From Aquatica leii (taxonomy: Eukaryota > Arthropoda > Insecta > Coleoptera > Lampyridae), in assembly GCA_035610365.1 (NCBI GenBank), contig CM069432.1:75768520-75832519 (forward strand): a DNA stretch of 64,000 nt, read 5' to 3'. The stretch's first letter is position 1. Each line of letters starts with the position of its first letter. The position numbers were made by a program, and so were the translations under genes. Positions 42,001 to 55,319 of the stretch are shown piece after piece. The notes beneath the pieces were generated by a model. It was not told the origin of the DNA. It saw only the letters and a program-made list of their open reading frames with translations, and searched no databases.

Positions 42001-43320
42001 ACAAAAAAAATTTACAAACAAAATTAATGAAATCCGTAGAAACGCACTACACATTATACAAAAAATAAAGGACAACTAAACGTTATGACACCGTTGAGTC
42101 GGTGACAAAATCAATAGGTGACATCATCGTTAGATGAAAAATATATGAATTATAGGTGTATAACAACAATTAGTAATATCTCAAACTACCAGACTAACTA
42201 AAGACAAATGGTCTAAAAGATTTAAACTATTTCATAATTAAATATTAAATAAAGAGTTTTGTCAGATACGTATTGCGTACCCTTGTTTATATACATTTTA
42301 GTTAGATAATGAGATAGTTTTATATGGAGACAGATTTTTTTATTCATGTTAGTAAAGATGATAGTAAAAACAAAGTAATAATTAAATATAAAGCCTCAAA
42401 AATATTGCGACACAAGTACGCTACATAAATACACGCTATTAGTATCGACATACGTGCAAAGCAATGTTTTTTTGATTCTTAAAACTTATCAAAAATAAAT
42501 TGTTCACTTTAATTTCTGTTTATAAACAAAATGAATAAAATTGTACAAACGTTTCTATAAAATTATAATCAGTTGAGTGGTTTGTTTCATTTACTTTGTT
42601 TAATTTTCTTTTCAAGCCGGAAGCCACCGAAGATGTGCTAATTTAATTTTTTTAAATTTTTTTATACTATTGAAAAGACACAAAATATAAATGTACAAGT
42701 TTATTAGCATTTTAAATGTATCTTTAGCAATAAACACAGGGCGATGCTTCAAAGATTCAGACTTTAGAACCAAAATAATGATTTAAATTTTGGTATGAAT
42801 TACTATTACAGCGCTCTTCGCTTATTGAAATCACAGATAATGTTTTCAATCGGTAATGTTATATTGTAACAGGTCGGACGTATGTTACTACAGAAAAAAA
42901 CGCAGTTTATAGTAATTTCGGTTTATGTTATGAATTTTTTTCTCAGGTTTGTTTTTATACATGATCAATAACTTATTTTGTATGCATTTTTAGCTGAATT
43001 TTCACAATACGCTTGTTTAGAGTGAAAAATTTTATCATTGTACTCTAAAAATTTTCCATGTTTATCTTATTTTTGCATTATTTATTTATTTAAATATTTT
43101 TACTAATTTATGAAACGTTACATTATTTAAAAATTTTAGCAAAGTAAATCGTACGTTACGGATCTGTTGCATGAATGAAGTCTCTTAACGTTGTTGACAC
43201 CACGAATAACAATAAAAGATAACATATTTACAGATATTTAAATGTAGGTAAGGTTACGTTTTTAATTCAGTCATATTTCAATTAATAAAAAACAGCTAAA
43301 ATTAACATGCAAAAAAAGTA
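39060..43320. other. Long AT-rich intergenic stretch
   Basis: About 4.3 kb with no recognisable gene or element. Short frames (40507-40701 minus, 41897-42079 plus) have chance-like composition. One perfect 11-bp hairpin lies at 40684-40719. Confidence 0.5.
40684..40719. repeat. Perfect 11-bp hairpin
   Basis: AATAGACACAC (40684-40694) pairs with GTGTGTCTATT (40709-40719) around a 14-base loop containing CACGTG. It might be a fold-back relic or a short hairpin transcript; function unknown. Confidence 0.6.
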
Positions 43321-43324
43321 TTTC

Positions 43325-43720
43325 TGTAATTTTTGGCTACTAAACGGTCCAATTAAACTGTTTTTTAAAATACCCGCCCAAACATTAATAGAAAACCTTC
43401 GTTGAAAGTTACTTTGTTGAATCTCATGAGGGTTTTGTTGATTTCAAACATGCGTATTGTGTAAGTTCAGCAATCAGCAACACTCTAAAGCTTCTTGTTG
43501 CTGCTACCACTCACAAAACTCATGTAGCAGTTCAGAATCAACGTCGGATAACTGTTGGACTCATTGAACATAGTAACGGTACACAAAGAATATCTTTTGA
43601 AACACGATGTACCGTACAATGGGACAAGTTAACTTCGTGAGCTATTTCTTTAGTGCTACTTTGTGACCAATTTTTTACACTTTGCAGAATCTGCACACAT
43701 ATTGAAGAAGAGCAAATATT
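43325..43720 (-). pseudogene. Transposase fragment, IS630/mariner-like insect family
   Basis: Read leftward, 43600-43720 gives STKEIAHEVNLSHCTVHRVS (a helix-turn-helix type phrase). 43340-43470 gives HNTHV, NQQNPHE, FQRRFSINVWAGIL and LIGPF, wording typical of a common insect DDE transposase-derived family in which NVWAGI is followed by GP(Y/F). Several frames and at least one stop are needed. Only a fragment is left. Confidence 0.55.
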
Positions 43721-44399
43721 AAAATTTTGATTTTATTAAAATCATGTATTCTTCTTCCGCTGCTAAAACAGTTTCTCTAAGCGTTTGCACACACGCTAAA
43801 ATAAAGTTTATTAAAGACAATTGTCCATTAGAATATCGCTCAAAACACAATCTACGTGTGGCGTAGAAGTTATAATTACACTCACCGTAAATTAAAACAA
43901 TATCACTGTATTCTACAGTTGTATAATAAAAAGAAAATGAAAGTTATAAAGTACTAGTACGTTTACACGAATCACTTAGCATCAACTAAAGAAATCCAAT
44001 AAAAAAATTGAACCATAGTTACAGCAGATTGTCGAACTCAGTTCTAAGAAAACTTAACTTTGCATTTATTTATATGAAGTCTTCTTTTGATTACAACCGC
44101 AGATAAACATGATTCTATACACAAAGCATATTTTGTTAAAGTAGGTTCGTAATAATACTAAGAAATAAACATTTGTATCTGATTTAATTATTTTATTAAC
44201 AATTTATTTTTTAGATGATTGAAAAGGAAAGATAACAATACTCAACACAATACGTTTCACGGATTTTACACTATTTACGGCATAGTTAAAATCAGCAGTT
44301 AATTTCCATTTGTTTGAATAGTCAGGACCGTCCTAATTTGTTTTCTTTTTGGACACGAACATCACATAATATTTAAAAACGGTTGCATTTTTGGTTGTT
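43721..44399. other. Unassigned stretch
   Basis: Nothing that I can support. Parts may belong to the transposase fragment on its left. Confidence 0.4.
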
Positions 44400-44419
44400 A
44401 AGACACATTTCCACTATCA

Positions 44420-45406
44420 ATTTGCCATCCTTTGATGGAACTCTTGTGTTGTAGCGGCAATTTATGATAGTTTTGTAACTATGATTCATAGTAATTTTAA
44501 ATTATCCTCTTATCAGATATTATGTTACCTTAGAGATACGAGTTATCCTATCGCTCAGAAAACCTTATACGGCAGATGCAATAACAAAAACGTAATATTA
44601 AATTCTATTCATAAGCAATCGCACATTAAATTAAAACAATTGATAGATAATTTAGAAAACCATATATACAATGTCTTAAATTGCTAGGACAAAACGTAGA
44701 TTGCTGGAATTTAATCATTTTACCAAATATTCGCAAAAATTAGATTCTAAAACGTCAGACGAATATGAATTATATCTGTAAATAAGCTATAACGGTGGTA
44801 ATACATAGTAACTTATACTATGAGATGGCTCTGCCTTCAAACGTTGTTATTGAGAATTATATCTAGATGATCATTTCGGAAACTCAAATGAAAAGGTACC
44901 TTTACCTTACGGGGATTTTATCAAATTTAAACAAACGCGACAGTATACTTGAAGCAATTGAAAATCAGTCTACGCCATCATTTTCACATAAAATTCGATT
45001 TAAAAAGTTTACCAAAAGTCTTACGGCGGTCAGTAATAATATTATTGGTAGTAATTGTAAACAATCGCATTTACTTCAAAGGTGTGACGATTTTATAAAA
45101 TTAAATACATCGCCTAAAATTGAAAGAGTTAAAGAGCTAATAATGTTATGTATGAAATGTTTACAAAAGAGTAATTTCGTATCAGATTGTCACTCAACGA
45201 TGTGTCAAATCTGGAACAGAAAGCATCACACTTTACTACACATAAATCGCAAAATTATTTATAGCAATCATCAAACCAGAAATGAAAATTTTTCTGATAG
45301 CTTAAATCTTCAAGAAAGCACATCTGCAATGCAAGTATTATTATCAACAGTGTTAGTGAATGTAGGGATAGTCACGGACGTTTGCATACTTTACGATGTT
45401 TATTAG
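44420..45406 (+). pseudogene. BEL/Pao Gag relic
   Basis: Gag begins in pieces: LPSFDGT near 44425, MIHSNFKLSSYQILCYL (44481), CNNKNVILN, then LGQNVDCWNLIILPNI and KLDSKTSDEYE around 44690-44780 in another frame. The frame 44867-45406 then has the Cys-His region FVSDCHSTMCQIWNRKHHTLLH, matching the BEL/Pao zinc cluster that ends in KHHTLLH. Frames are broken at about 44690 and 44860. Confidence 0.75.
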
Positions 45407-45530
45407 ACTCGGGGTCTTAATCAAATCATACAACAAATCGTGTTTGTAAGGCATTGAGTCTAAAATTGTTATCGAAAATTGTAATTGTTACAGGAATAAA
45501 TCTAGGTGCTTCCAATTTGAAACAACATAT
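45380..45530 (+). pseudogene. BEL/Pao protease relic
   Basis: After a frame change near 45370 the sequence reads RCLLDSGS, then a stop at 45418, SNHTTNRVCKAL, and GINLGAS. DSGS followed by SN is the active-site context of BEL/Pao proteases. Confidence 0.65.
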
Positions 45531-45605
45531 TTTAAAGAAACGACTAATCGCGACATTTATGTTAAATTTATTGTAAAAATTCTAATAAAATCATACATTC
45601 ACGAT

Positions 45606-46200
45606 ATGGGAGATTCATTTCAAATTGCTAAATCAAGATTTATTCGTCTCAAAAATGACTCAAATTTAAAAATTATGTATACTAGTTGTATTAACGATTA
45701 TAATAGTAAAAATCATATTACGGAATTACAATCAATTGACAATTCCTTTTGTTTTTTGCATCATGCAGTCACAAAAAAATCTAGTGAAGCTACTAAACTA
45801 CGCGTAGTTTTCGATGGTTCATGAAAACTTGATGTTGGTTTATTGATCAACCAATTACAGTGTGTTGGTCCAACTATGCAAGATGATCTTTTTTCAATTA
45901 TTACGCAATTTTAAATGCAAAAATTTGTTTTTAACAGCAGATATTACTCAAATGTGTCAATAAATTTGGGTTCACTCAGATGGTAAAAAATTTCAAAAAA
46001 TTATTTGGTGCAAAGCAACCAACAAACTTTTAACTTCATTTGAACTTAAAACAATAAGGTTTGGTATGGCATCTGCAACATATATATACGATGTCTATTC
46101 GAACTATGAAAAATATTATCTTTGCGAAGCAAATATTATTAAAACAGATTTTTACGTTGACGGCGTGGTTACTGGTGCAAACTCAATAAACTAATTAAAA
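45606..46200 (+). pseudogene. BEL/Pao RT relic
   Basis: The frame 45606-45824 ends in CFLHHAVTKKSSEATKLRVV, the BEL/Pao RT opening motif, followed by a stop where FDGS is usually followed by Ser. Beyond it VGPTMQDDLFSIITQF, FELKTI and FGMAS, and DFYVDGVVTG can be read across changed frames. In the catalytic box (YVDD expected) the second Asp is Gly. Confidence 0.72.
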
Positions 46201-46448
46201 GTCATTAAACAAAATCTTATCTGTATTCTAAAACAAACCTGTAACCAAATTTAAAAGCAACGTGTCCGAACTAATCGAATCAGACAATCACAACTTAGCT
46301 TCATTACTTAGTGGTAATAATAAAATTCTAAGCGTTTTTTTTAATTTTTCATAGAATTTTTAATCAACGACTAAATTGTGACAAGAAAAAAAACATCTCA
46401 ATGTTTTGATCTTATAGCATTCTTTGTCCTATTTATCATAATTGCAAA

Positions 46449-46960
46449 ATGAATTATACAAGAAGACGAGGAAAGCCTTTGCATATGACAGTGATAACGA
46501 AACTTACTTTCAAGGTGCTTAATGCTGAATTAAAAAACTTTTATAATTGGTTACAATCAGAACAAACTAATATTGCGGAAACGATTAATAATCAAGGTGT
46601 TAACAGCAATTTCGTTTTCCGTAACGGTCCTCATTTCAACGGAATGTGGGAAGCAAATGTGAGAAATACCAACAAACATCACCTAAAGCAAGTAATCGGG
46701 AACGCTTCTTTAACATTCGAAAATGTATATACCGTTTTAGCTCAGATCAAATCTATTTTAAATTCATGTACTTTATCTCTAATCACGACCGATTTTAACG
46801 ACTTATAAGTTTTGACGCCAGCGCTTTTTCTTATCGGACGTTCATATCATATCACTACCAAGTTATGGTGTTAAAGACATAAACATAAACCGTCTAGATC
46901 GTTTCCAGTTCATCAGTTTCCAGATTCAGTCGAGTTATAAAATTACACTCTGGTACAGAC
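46449..46960 (+). pseudogene. BEL/Pao integrase C-terminal relic
   Basis: The frame has RRRGKPLHM, LNAELKNFYNWL, FRNGPHFNGMWEANVRN, KHHLKQVIGNASLTFENVYT and ILNSCTLSLITTDFNDL. These match the end of BEL/Pao integrase, where the catalytic Glu lies in the WEA motif. After 46808 it goes on in another frame with FFLSDV and NRLDRFQ. The frame begins within integrase; the first two catalytic Asp residues are not visible. Confidence 0.75.
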
Positions 46961-47190
46961 TAAATTGTGCAAGTAGTGACGCTAAAGTGGCGCATTTAAA
47001 AAAACCATAAATAAAGAAGTAGTAATATTGGCACAACACCATTCATGACTAACAATAAATATTAATGATGAAAAATTCAGTGTTTTACTAAAACGAAAAG
47101 TGTATACCGGCACATGGTAATCAACACATAGAGCTTTGGGGAACACGCCGTTTTATTGGTGTAATATCTGACAATACACTTACATTTTTT

Positions 47191-48484
47191 CTTCAATCGT
47201 AAACAAAAACTTTACGTATTGTTTATATTGTATAAATCGTATAAAGTAATTAGTAATTCTTACTATATGGTATAAACATTATAGAAATAAAATTGTTAAC
47301 AATTTAAAAATCAAAGCTTATATTAAACTTTAATTTAAAAAAAAAACTTATTTTAAAGACAATAATATTGTATTCATAGCTATATAAAATCTCCAATTAT
47401 TAATAATACACATAATATACAACTAATGCAAATCACGTTTCCTAACTGATTCTTTTATTTTAATTGATCTTTTTTCTCTTTAAAATACTTTTATATACTT
47501 TATTTTTAGTTTTCATTCAAATACTTTCACTTGTGATAACAATTTTTTACATAACGTATTAGTATTGAATTAGCATAAATACGTTTTGTTTAAATAACTA
47601 TAATAAATAAAAATAATATTTTAATATTTTGTTTTGTTTATGTTTTATGCATTAATTAATATCTAATTTTTTGTTTCTAATAAAATTAAAGTTTTAATAT
47701 TTGACATAAATTTTTTCACGTTATATAATCAAAACCGATCAGTCAAATTTATTCTTTATTTGAGTAATTAAAAAAAATTATTTAAAATGTAAACATATTC
47801 GTATAATTAGCGTAATAAAAGAATTAAAGAAAATTAATATTTTTTGTATTAATAATGTAAAAATATTTGTTTATTTAAAAGGCAGTTTTAAACTTTTTGT
47901 ATACGATTAGTATCTACATTAAAACTACTTTCTCATTGCAAAATTATAACAGATTATTATAAATGTACCAACAATTTAATATTTTGAGAAATTCCAAATT
48001 ATATCTTAAATTTAAATATACTTATTAATTAATAATACCGCGAGAACGTTAAGAAAAAATTACTATAATAATATGATAATTATTTGTTATTATTATTCAT
48101 AAGAGTGTTAAAATTTAAAATCAATCTTTTATTATTAATAAGATAACAATTTCACCAAACGATATTAGATATTCTGTTACAATAATAGCATATTAAATTC
48201 AAAATCTCATACAAGTTAATATACTTTAATTGTATTTGATAATATAAGACAATTGTTAATATATTACAATAAACTTAGAATTTATAAAGAAAAGTTAGAA
48301 TATGCATTATATCTGATAACTTTGAAAATAAAACAGAAGAAACCAAGAGATAAATAACGGTTCTGATTTAAAAAATATGTTTTAAACAATTTTGATTCCG
48401 ATTACGGTTCAAATAAAAATAACGGTTTAAGTTCGATCCAAGTCATTGATAAAAAATGGAATAACCTAAATTTTGTTGTTAAAA
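47191..48484. other. Very AT-rich stretch
   Basis: It is almost entirely A and T runs; nothing recognised. Confidence 0.5.
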
Positions 48485-49255
48485 CAGTTCCATTCTAATT
48501 TGTAGTTTTCAAAAATAGCGTTTTATCTACATTCTCTGCGGCATCTATATAGCCTACATTATCTACACGGAGAGAAAAGTTTACTGTAATAAAGCAAAAA
48601 CAGCTATATTTCATGCAAATAGGCTGTTGGTTTTGAGTCAAGCCGATGTACAGCTTTTGACAAAAGTAATGTCCCTCGGACACATAGGCAACCAAAACAT
48701 CAGGTTCACGATCGTAAACGAAGATTTAAAAATAAAGACGCATGAAGGACGATTAGATGTTGCGTTGCGCTAATTTGCAATGGTAGTATTGCTAACTGGC
48801 AAAAGTGATTCACAATAACAACTTTGATAAGGTGGAATTTGTATTACCTCTAAGTGACGTAGCATAGCAAATATATTTACAAAGCTTAAAAAATAGATAT
48901 TACCTGTATTAGACCAAAAATCTAATTAAATTCAATTCAAAAACGCAAATAATAAATTGCTTTACGGGCGACAATATTACAAAATAATGTTCACATGTAT
49001 AATTAATAAAAAAATAGATATACTGTCTTTAATATTTAACAATTTCGTTTTAAGCGGCAATTGTGAATTTTAAATTTGTGACAATAAATTAAAGGCGCAT
49101 TATATTTGCATAATTTGATTACGGTTTCCGACAAAATAGATTCTATATGGTCTACCTATTTATATTACCTTTTTGAGCTGAACAGCCTAGATTCTATATC
49201 AATCACTTAAATTAGCCAAAAGGAAAAAAAGTACTTTGATTTTGAACTAAAAAAA
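48485..49255 (+). repeat. Dispersed repeat U, copy 1 (inverted partner at 55320-55935)
   Basis: The reverse complement of 55320-55935 aligns along most of its length: atgtgtcc/tctga-gggacatta, gttgcgttgcgctaatttg, tagcatag, cgggcgacaatatta, ggcgcattatatttg, tttccgacaaaatagattc, and aacagcctagattctatatc. The copies are clearly related but diverged. No transposase is seen; the 66-aa frame at 48495-48695 (minus) is partly shared by both copies. Class unknown. Confidence 0.7.
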
Positions 49256-51319
49256 TAAAAATTCTATATAAAGGAAATAGCTTGGAGCACCTTCGATAAC
49301 ATAGATAATGACCAAAAACGAGATAATTTATTGTTAATACGTTTAAAAATACTTAAAAAACTATTTTATTTCTTATTTGTTTTTACTTACTTTGCAATAC
49401 ACAAAATTTATTATTTACTAGTCATTCAAAAAATCAGTTTTTTATTTATTCTTTAATAAAGTAAAATATTTTAATGTTTTTTCTATAAATTTAGTTATGT
49501 TATTATTCGTAATATCGTAGTTGTAAATTTTTATTGTATTACTGAATGCATTCAAAATTATTTTTTTAATTGATAAAAAATCTTTCTTTATTTCAAACTA
49601 TGCAATAATACAATAAAATCTTCATCCTGTAAAAAAATGATACATTAATTAATGGATTATCAAAAATAATGCATCATTTACAACGCTGTAATAATTCACA
49701 CAATCGTTGCATTTAGATTTGATACCGCTAGATAAATTTATTGTGCTGTATCTTGAGCAAAAATCAGTTGTATCACAAAACATCAAAGTGCTGACGCGAA
49801 CTGAGATTAATGCTTATAGAATATACTTTAGCTTTAGCTATATCAATTGAATCGATTAAAGGTTTCTTACCTAAAATGTGAAAAGTGGTTTATGAGTGTA
49901 TACGTGTAATTATAAGTGAGAAAGAAAACGTCTAAAAATAAAGTTATAGATAAGCGCATACCATACGGACGCCTATCAGTATATCTTTTTTTTACCTTTT
50001 TGAACTTTCTTTTATTTGTCACTGTTAAAATGTTTTGTTTTAAAATAAGTCTCTTAAAACTAGACTTCTGGGAAATCGCTAGTATCTTTGGAGACCATAG
50101 GAAAAATAGTTGCGCTATGGGAGATCGGTGTTCCAGTTACTGAAATAGCAGAGAGGGTTGATTTGCTCTTGGGGTGTAGTTATTTAACGAAATAGAAATT
50201 TTAATCATTGAACATCATTTAATCTTGCTTAAATCGTCGCCATATAAAGTTTGTAGTATAAAATCTGTATTTTTGAAATATCTAAAAAGCTAATAATAAA
50301 ATGCTGTGCTGTTTGTAACAATCACCCGTTTTTGAGAACACTAGCTTTTTCTGGAAAAACGCTGTATATTTAAAAAAAAATATTTCTATTTCGTGTTTCA
50401 AGTAGTCATGCCGTGATTATCGCTCAAACCTATAAATTGAATGTTGCAGAAAACTAATTTTTCGTAATCCTAGTCCAGTATTTAGCGCTCTTTATTTATT
50501 ATTTAAACTGGACCTGCACATAGAACTTTATTTCTTCCGTTGGTTTTTAAAGAAAAAATGAACGGAATATTATACAAACAACCATCTTTACGTTTTCAAA
50601 CAAAAGGAAGATAAAACACAAAATGTTCTTTAAGATTAAATCTAATTTTTACTTTAGCTAATCCACGTATTTTTATGACGGAAAATCGTTTATAAATTTC
50701 TGATTTTGTTTTAATGCTTACTATATTTCATCACAAACATTTCTTTTTCTCAAAAGCGGAAGTGTGAAGGAAATTTTTGTACTGTTGTATATGTTTAATA
50801 ATTGTTTAATAGCTTTTTTCAATAATTGAATAATATATACCAATATGCACGACAAATTTGTTTGGCGCGGTGTCCAGCTCGCAAAAACAAGATTTTTTTA
50901 TTCTATAAACCTATGTAATCAAAGAAATAAACTTAGTTTTTTTCTCAGGAAATAAAACGATCATCGTTTAGTGTTAATTAAGAAATACTTTAATAATGAA
51001 TGCATACAACTAACGCCAGGACATTGCAAACTATTATTACTTTTTTGGCAATCAATTTCAACTGATTAAGCGTTCATAGCATTGATATGAGACATTAATT
51101 TGTTAATTTGATGGGAATGATTTACATCAAAGAGTCGATTGTATGCATTGGTTAATATTAATTCATTTATTGAAATAGAATACTTCAAGATAAAAATTGA
51201 GACATTTGCTTATTGCAGGAAATTTTTTGAAATTATTCAAATATAATAACGACATTTAGGTTTTTATTTGGCGTCATAATCGAATTAAGAGAAATTGCAT
51301 TTATATTTTACGACTCCCT
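49256..51319. other. Unassigned AT-rich stretch
   Basis: There is no supported gene. The frame at 49916-50143 has no family signature. Sequence after about 50860 may include the decayed left end of the Tc1 copy, but no inverted repeat could be matched. Confidence 0.4.
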
Positions 51320-52227
51320 TATTTTTTGTAGTCAACGCAAGTTTGGAGATGGATCCGAAGGGAACAAAAGAGAGCCGAAAATAATCGTCTCTTACAAACG
51401 AGAAAACGTACTGGACGACGCCGAATTTTAAACCATAATAACGAGAGCAACATAAGGCAATGTTGCGCAGAAAGACCATTTTGCACGTCTACCATGATTA
51501 GAGATAATCTACAGCTTACTTGGAAATATCAGGACTGAGGTTAGGAAATTACACAGTATTGAAATTCACAGTCGCATTCCTGCCAGAAAGCCACTGATAA
51601 CGAAAGAACATGCCCGACGTCGAGCACAATTTTGTCAAGCCAACGCAAGACGCAGCTTGTAATTTTTAGTGACGAAAAAACATATTGCTCTTCGGAAGAT
51701 TTCCAAAAAACACTGTGGAGAGCGAATAGTACCAGATACAATTTTGAAAATATCCAACCCATAAAACGCATTAGACGTATAAGTACAGGTTATTGGTGCT
51801 GGATGAGCCAAGCATGTCCGGGGGAGCTTGTCCAAGTAAACTCAGGGTTTCGTCTGAGGAATATGTGTCCATACTAGAAGATGTTATGTTACCATCGGTT
51901 AGGGCAATTTATCCAGAAAGCGAAATAGTTTTCGTTCAAAGCAACTCTCCCATTCATTGAAGACGAATAGTTTGAGAATGGTTCGAACAACATCCAGAGA
52001 TACACGTCATAGAGTGGCCAGCCAGGTCTCCAGATCTTAACCCCATCGAAAATCTCTGGACAGCTGCTGTGCGTGAACGGGAAAATAACATCATGATTTG
52101 AAATATAGACCAACTTCACGCAAATATTATGCGTACTTGGAATACTCTACACCTGAATAATATTGGTAATAATAAGATTGGTAAATACATGCCTGCTCGC
52201 ATTCAAGCTTGTATTGAATCCGATTGA
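51320..52227 (+). pseudogene. Tc1-mariner transposase pseudogene
   Basis: It is readable as a degenerate Tc1-family transposase: HTH region (RTGRRRILNHNNESNIRQCC, 51400-51470), IEIHSRIPARKPLITKEHARRR (51555-51620), first catalytic Asp FSDEKTYCSSEDFQKTLW (51665), GYWCWMSQA, second catalytic region FVQSNSPIH with Ser instead of Asp (51930-51950), and NPIENLW (52040) with the Glu. It ends in GKYMPARIQACIESD and a stop at 52225-52227. At least four frame changes and several stops are present. I found no convincing terminal repeats. Confidence 0.85.
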
Positions 52228-52739
52228 TACTACACAAAATATTAATTAGCCTTTATTACTTTTCCTTGTTCAACTTAAACAAAAAATTAACACATTAATA
52301 TTATGTTTAATTTTTAATGTTAGGGTGTTCATCACTATTTTTTTGTTTAATTTGCCTTTACTTACATTTTGTGACGGTAATTTTCATTACGTACGCCTTT
52401 GTTGTTACGGTTGAAATCTTCATTGGGCGCGCCTATGGATTTTCGACGTGAAATTAGATTCGAGTTTTGACACGCGCTAACTATGCTTTGCGCATTAGAT
52501 GTCATTTGATAGAAAGTCGTGACATGTGAAATATGTAAATGGCCTGTAACTAGTAAAAAGATTAATATATCCGTTACCATCGGGGAAATAATGGAAAACC
52601 ATTTATAATTATTTAATTTCCTAGTTTCGTTACGACGTTACGGGGTAAGCTAAAGCCATCTTTTAATATAAACTCGTTTGTAACTCGTTTTCCTTTTGAC
52701 AGCCATTTTGCGTACCTTCCTGTTCTAAATGTTAGATTC
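52228..52739. other. Tc1 3' flank and unassigned sequence
   Basis: It probably includes the transposon 3' end (a phrase near 52320-52345, gggtgttcatcac, could be part of a terminal repeat), but no left-hand partner was found. Confidence 0.35.
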
Positions 52740-53785
52740 TCGATAAATGGATATCGTAACTATTATTAACTAAGGCATCACGTTGCCGGACTCGAGCGCT
52801 AGCAGAAGGCAATTTCAAGCCGTGCATTTAGGGTCTTCGAAGGCGTTCTGGGCCAACTTATACTACACGTGGATGACACGACGTTAATCATATTAATAAT
52901 CACCTATTTTCGATTCTCACTACATACAGTAATCGATACACGTTTTATTTACTTTTGAGATATATTTCATGAATTATTTAATATAAAATTGTTTTTAGCT
53001 AAACGATCTTTGTGAGTTGGGGATTGTGACACGATTCGTATTAATTTTTTATTGCAGGCCACTGAAGAAGAAAAACGTTTTTCTTCCGGCAAGTGGATAC
53101 TGGAGTTCGGTGAGTGCTTTGAATTTACTTTACATATCGTGGTCACGTACAATTACTCACGAACTGTGGGATTTCAATTTAACATTAGTAACTAAGTATA
53201 ACGCGTAGCTACCATTAGGGTATTTAACTTCAATGAAATAAATGTTTCGCATATTGTATGTAGTAGAAAAATATATACCTCGGTTGTTTATAATTATGTG
53301 TGGTGGGTTGCCGATGTTGTAGGCATCGAGATCTTAATTTTTCTTGTTTCTATAATTCTCTAAATTGACTATTCCGAACTCAAACGTTAATACCGTTATA
53401 ATTATTTAATGTAAATTTTTCTAGTCTTTAATAACTCCAACTGTGGGGTGTAATGACTATTACTTAATACAAATTCAACTGTGATAACTGTTATTGATAG
53501 ACTGAGGGCGATTAAAGTTGTTAATTCTTTTTTTTTGTGTGCTTATTTTTTTTCCTACGAACCAGTTTGGGCTACTCGAACAGCTGAGTAGAAGGATTAC
53601 GAATCTTCGAATTGTTACAAGTTCTACCCCATTCTGTTGTGAGCAGACAGGAATATGACTTTGGGATAGGCTCTGGCGCCCTGAAACATCTTAGATATAT
53701 ATTTTTTTGAACCTACTCCCTCTCCGACTATTGAGAGTTTGGCCGTGCAAGGTTCGTAATACCAAAAACTTGTAACAATTTATAT
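52740..53785 (+). repeat. Dispersed repeat T, copy 2, with exon-like block
   Basis: It is the inverted partner of 34084-35090. Within it, 53058-53109 looks like a 52-bp exon: TTTTTTATTGCAG before, GTGAGT after, open reading (KRFSSGKWILEF). The corresponding block in copy 1 has matching sequence and a GTAAGT donor. An inverted pair ttgttacaag/cttgtaacaa bounds the last 170 bases (53609-53781). Recurrence in two places argues for a repeat rather than a host gene. Confidence 0.6.
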
Positions 53786-55319
53786 TACATGTCCATAGAT
53801 AATTGATATGTAATAAAACAATAATAATTTAGTTCTTATTAACCAAAATATAAATGAGTTACATTCATATTCTGATTAACACTTTACACGTAAATTTTTT
53901 TGATGCTAATTTCTCTGTTTAGATCAATTTTATAACTAAATATATGAATTAACTACAAATCGCGGGACCACGACCATGTCGTGCCAATTACTTTCACATT
54001 GATTATCAAATCGCGGTATGATGTATCTGTAATTAAAATATTTTGATTATCTCATTTCCATACTATTTCAATTTTTTATAAAGTATTAATGTTATGTATG
54101 GAATATCATTGATAAACGTAAACTTGTAGTTTGTTTTAAACGTTTCATAACCAGCTTATCGATATTACATTCAATTATCTTCTCTTATATGAAAAGTAAC
54201 TTGATTATATTTATACACCACAATTATGTAACTGTCATCTGTTATCTTTAACTACCTAAATTGTTACAATTTAGCCATAATATATTTAAGCCAAAGGATG
54301 GCATTTGTCAGGCCAAATTAGTGACTGCATGTTAATATTTCGATCTTCAATTAGCTAATTATGTGAGAGGTTGGTGACATTTGTCAGTTTATTTCTTATC
54401 TTCAGTTTAAGTCATTTCTACAATTTAGTGCAATAGGGAATTCAATCAACTTTCATATTACGAATTGTATATTTTATAAATAAGTTGTAATTTTTAGTAT
54501 AACTTAAATATGGTTACATGTTATATTGCATATATTGTTCATATTACCTTTCATTCCTGCAGAAACATCTTTTCTGTAAGTTCACTTTACGTAGTTTATT
54601 CATCTTAGTTAAATTAATATTTTTTCTTTACATTATGTTTCTTTTTTTTGCTGCGATGTATTTTAATAAAACGATTACATATTTATTCTTAAGTCGATTG
54701 TCGTTTATGTGATAAATTATTTTTATGCGCAAACATCTATTTGTATATCTTAATCATCTCAATTCCTTGCATAACTATAAATTGTACTTATCGCTTTTAA
54801 AATAAAAAAAATATGTTAGTAACTTCGCGTAATAAATAATTACACTGTGTGAAGAAACCACTGTTCAAATTTCAAACCTTTATGTAACTTAAAGTTGACT
54901 GCTTTAACGTCACAATTTTTTTAGTACAACGTAATTAAAAACAAATGAGGAATAAAACTGTTTTAAATATAGTACACAAAGATGAAGAATATAATATTTT
55001 ATTTTGAGGGTTATTAAGAATAAAGTTTTCTATTTTTGGTCATTATTGGTAATGTGTCTATCTAATTCCTTTATATAATAAAGTAAATTTATAACATGTA
55101 AATCTGCTTTTGAATGAATTGACCATTCTGTTTAAATTGCATGAACCAGTGTCCCAAGTGAGTAAATACCTTAAAACTAGAAACATCTATACAAAATTAA
55201 AAATTGGTGTAATACATTAGCGTTCAACCAGTGGCTTTGGTTGCAGTATTGGTAACGCTCCTAGCTATTTCTGTTTTTTAACAAAATAATATTACCACAC
55301 ACAAAATTTAAATTTTTTT
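53786..55319. other. AT-rich intergenic stretch
   Basis: Nothing recognised; the frame at 54518-54712 is hydrophobic low-complexity noise. Confidence 0.5.

Larger units (their letters stand above)
44400..47190 (+). mobile_element. BEL/Pao retrotransposon relic
   Basis: Plus-strand order is Gag (44420-45330), protease (about 45380-45530), RT (45600-46200) and the integrase end (46449-46960), the order of BEL/Pao elements. No LTRs are recognised. Stops, indels and a deletion between RT and integrase (RNase H and most of integrase missing) show that it is old. Confidence 0.82.

Noticed and set aside
53058..53109. A 52-bp host exon with textbook splice signals
   Set aside because: The same block recurs in inverted repeat copy 1 near 34624-34697, so it belongs to a dispersed repeat. 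Kept only as a finding.
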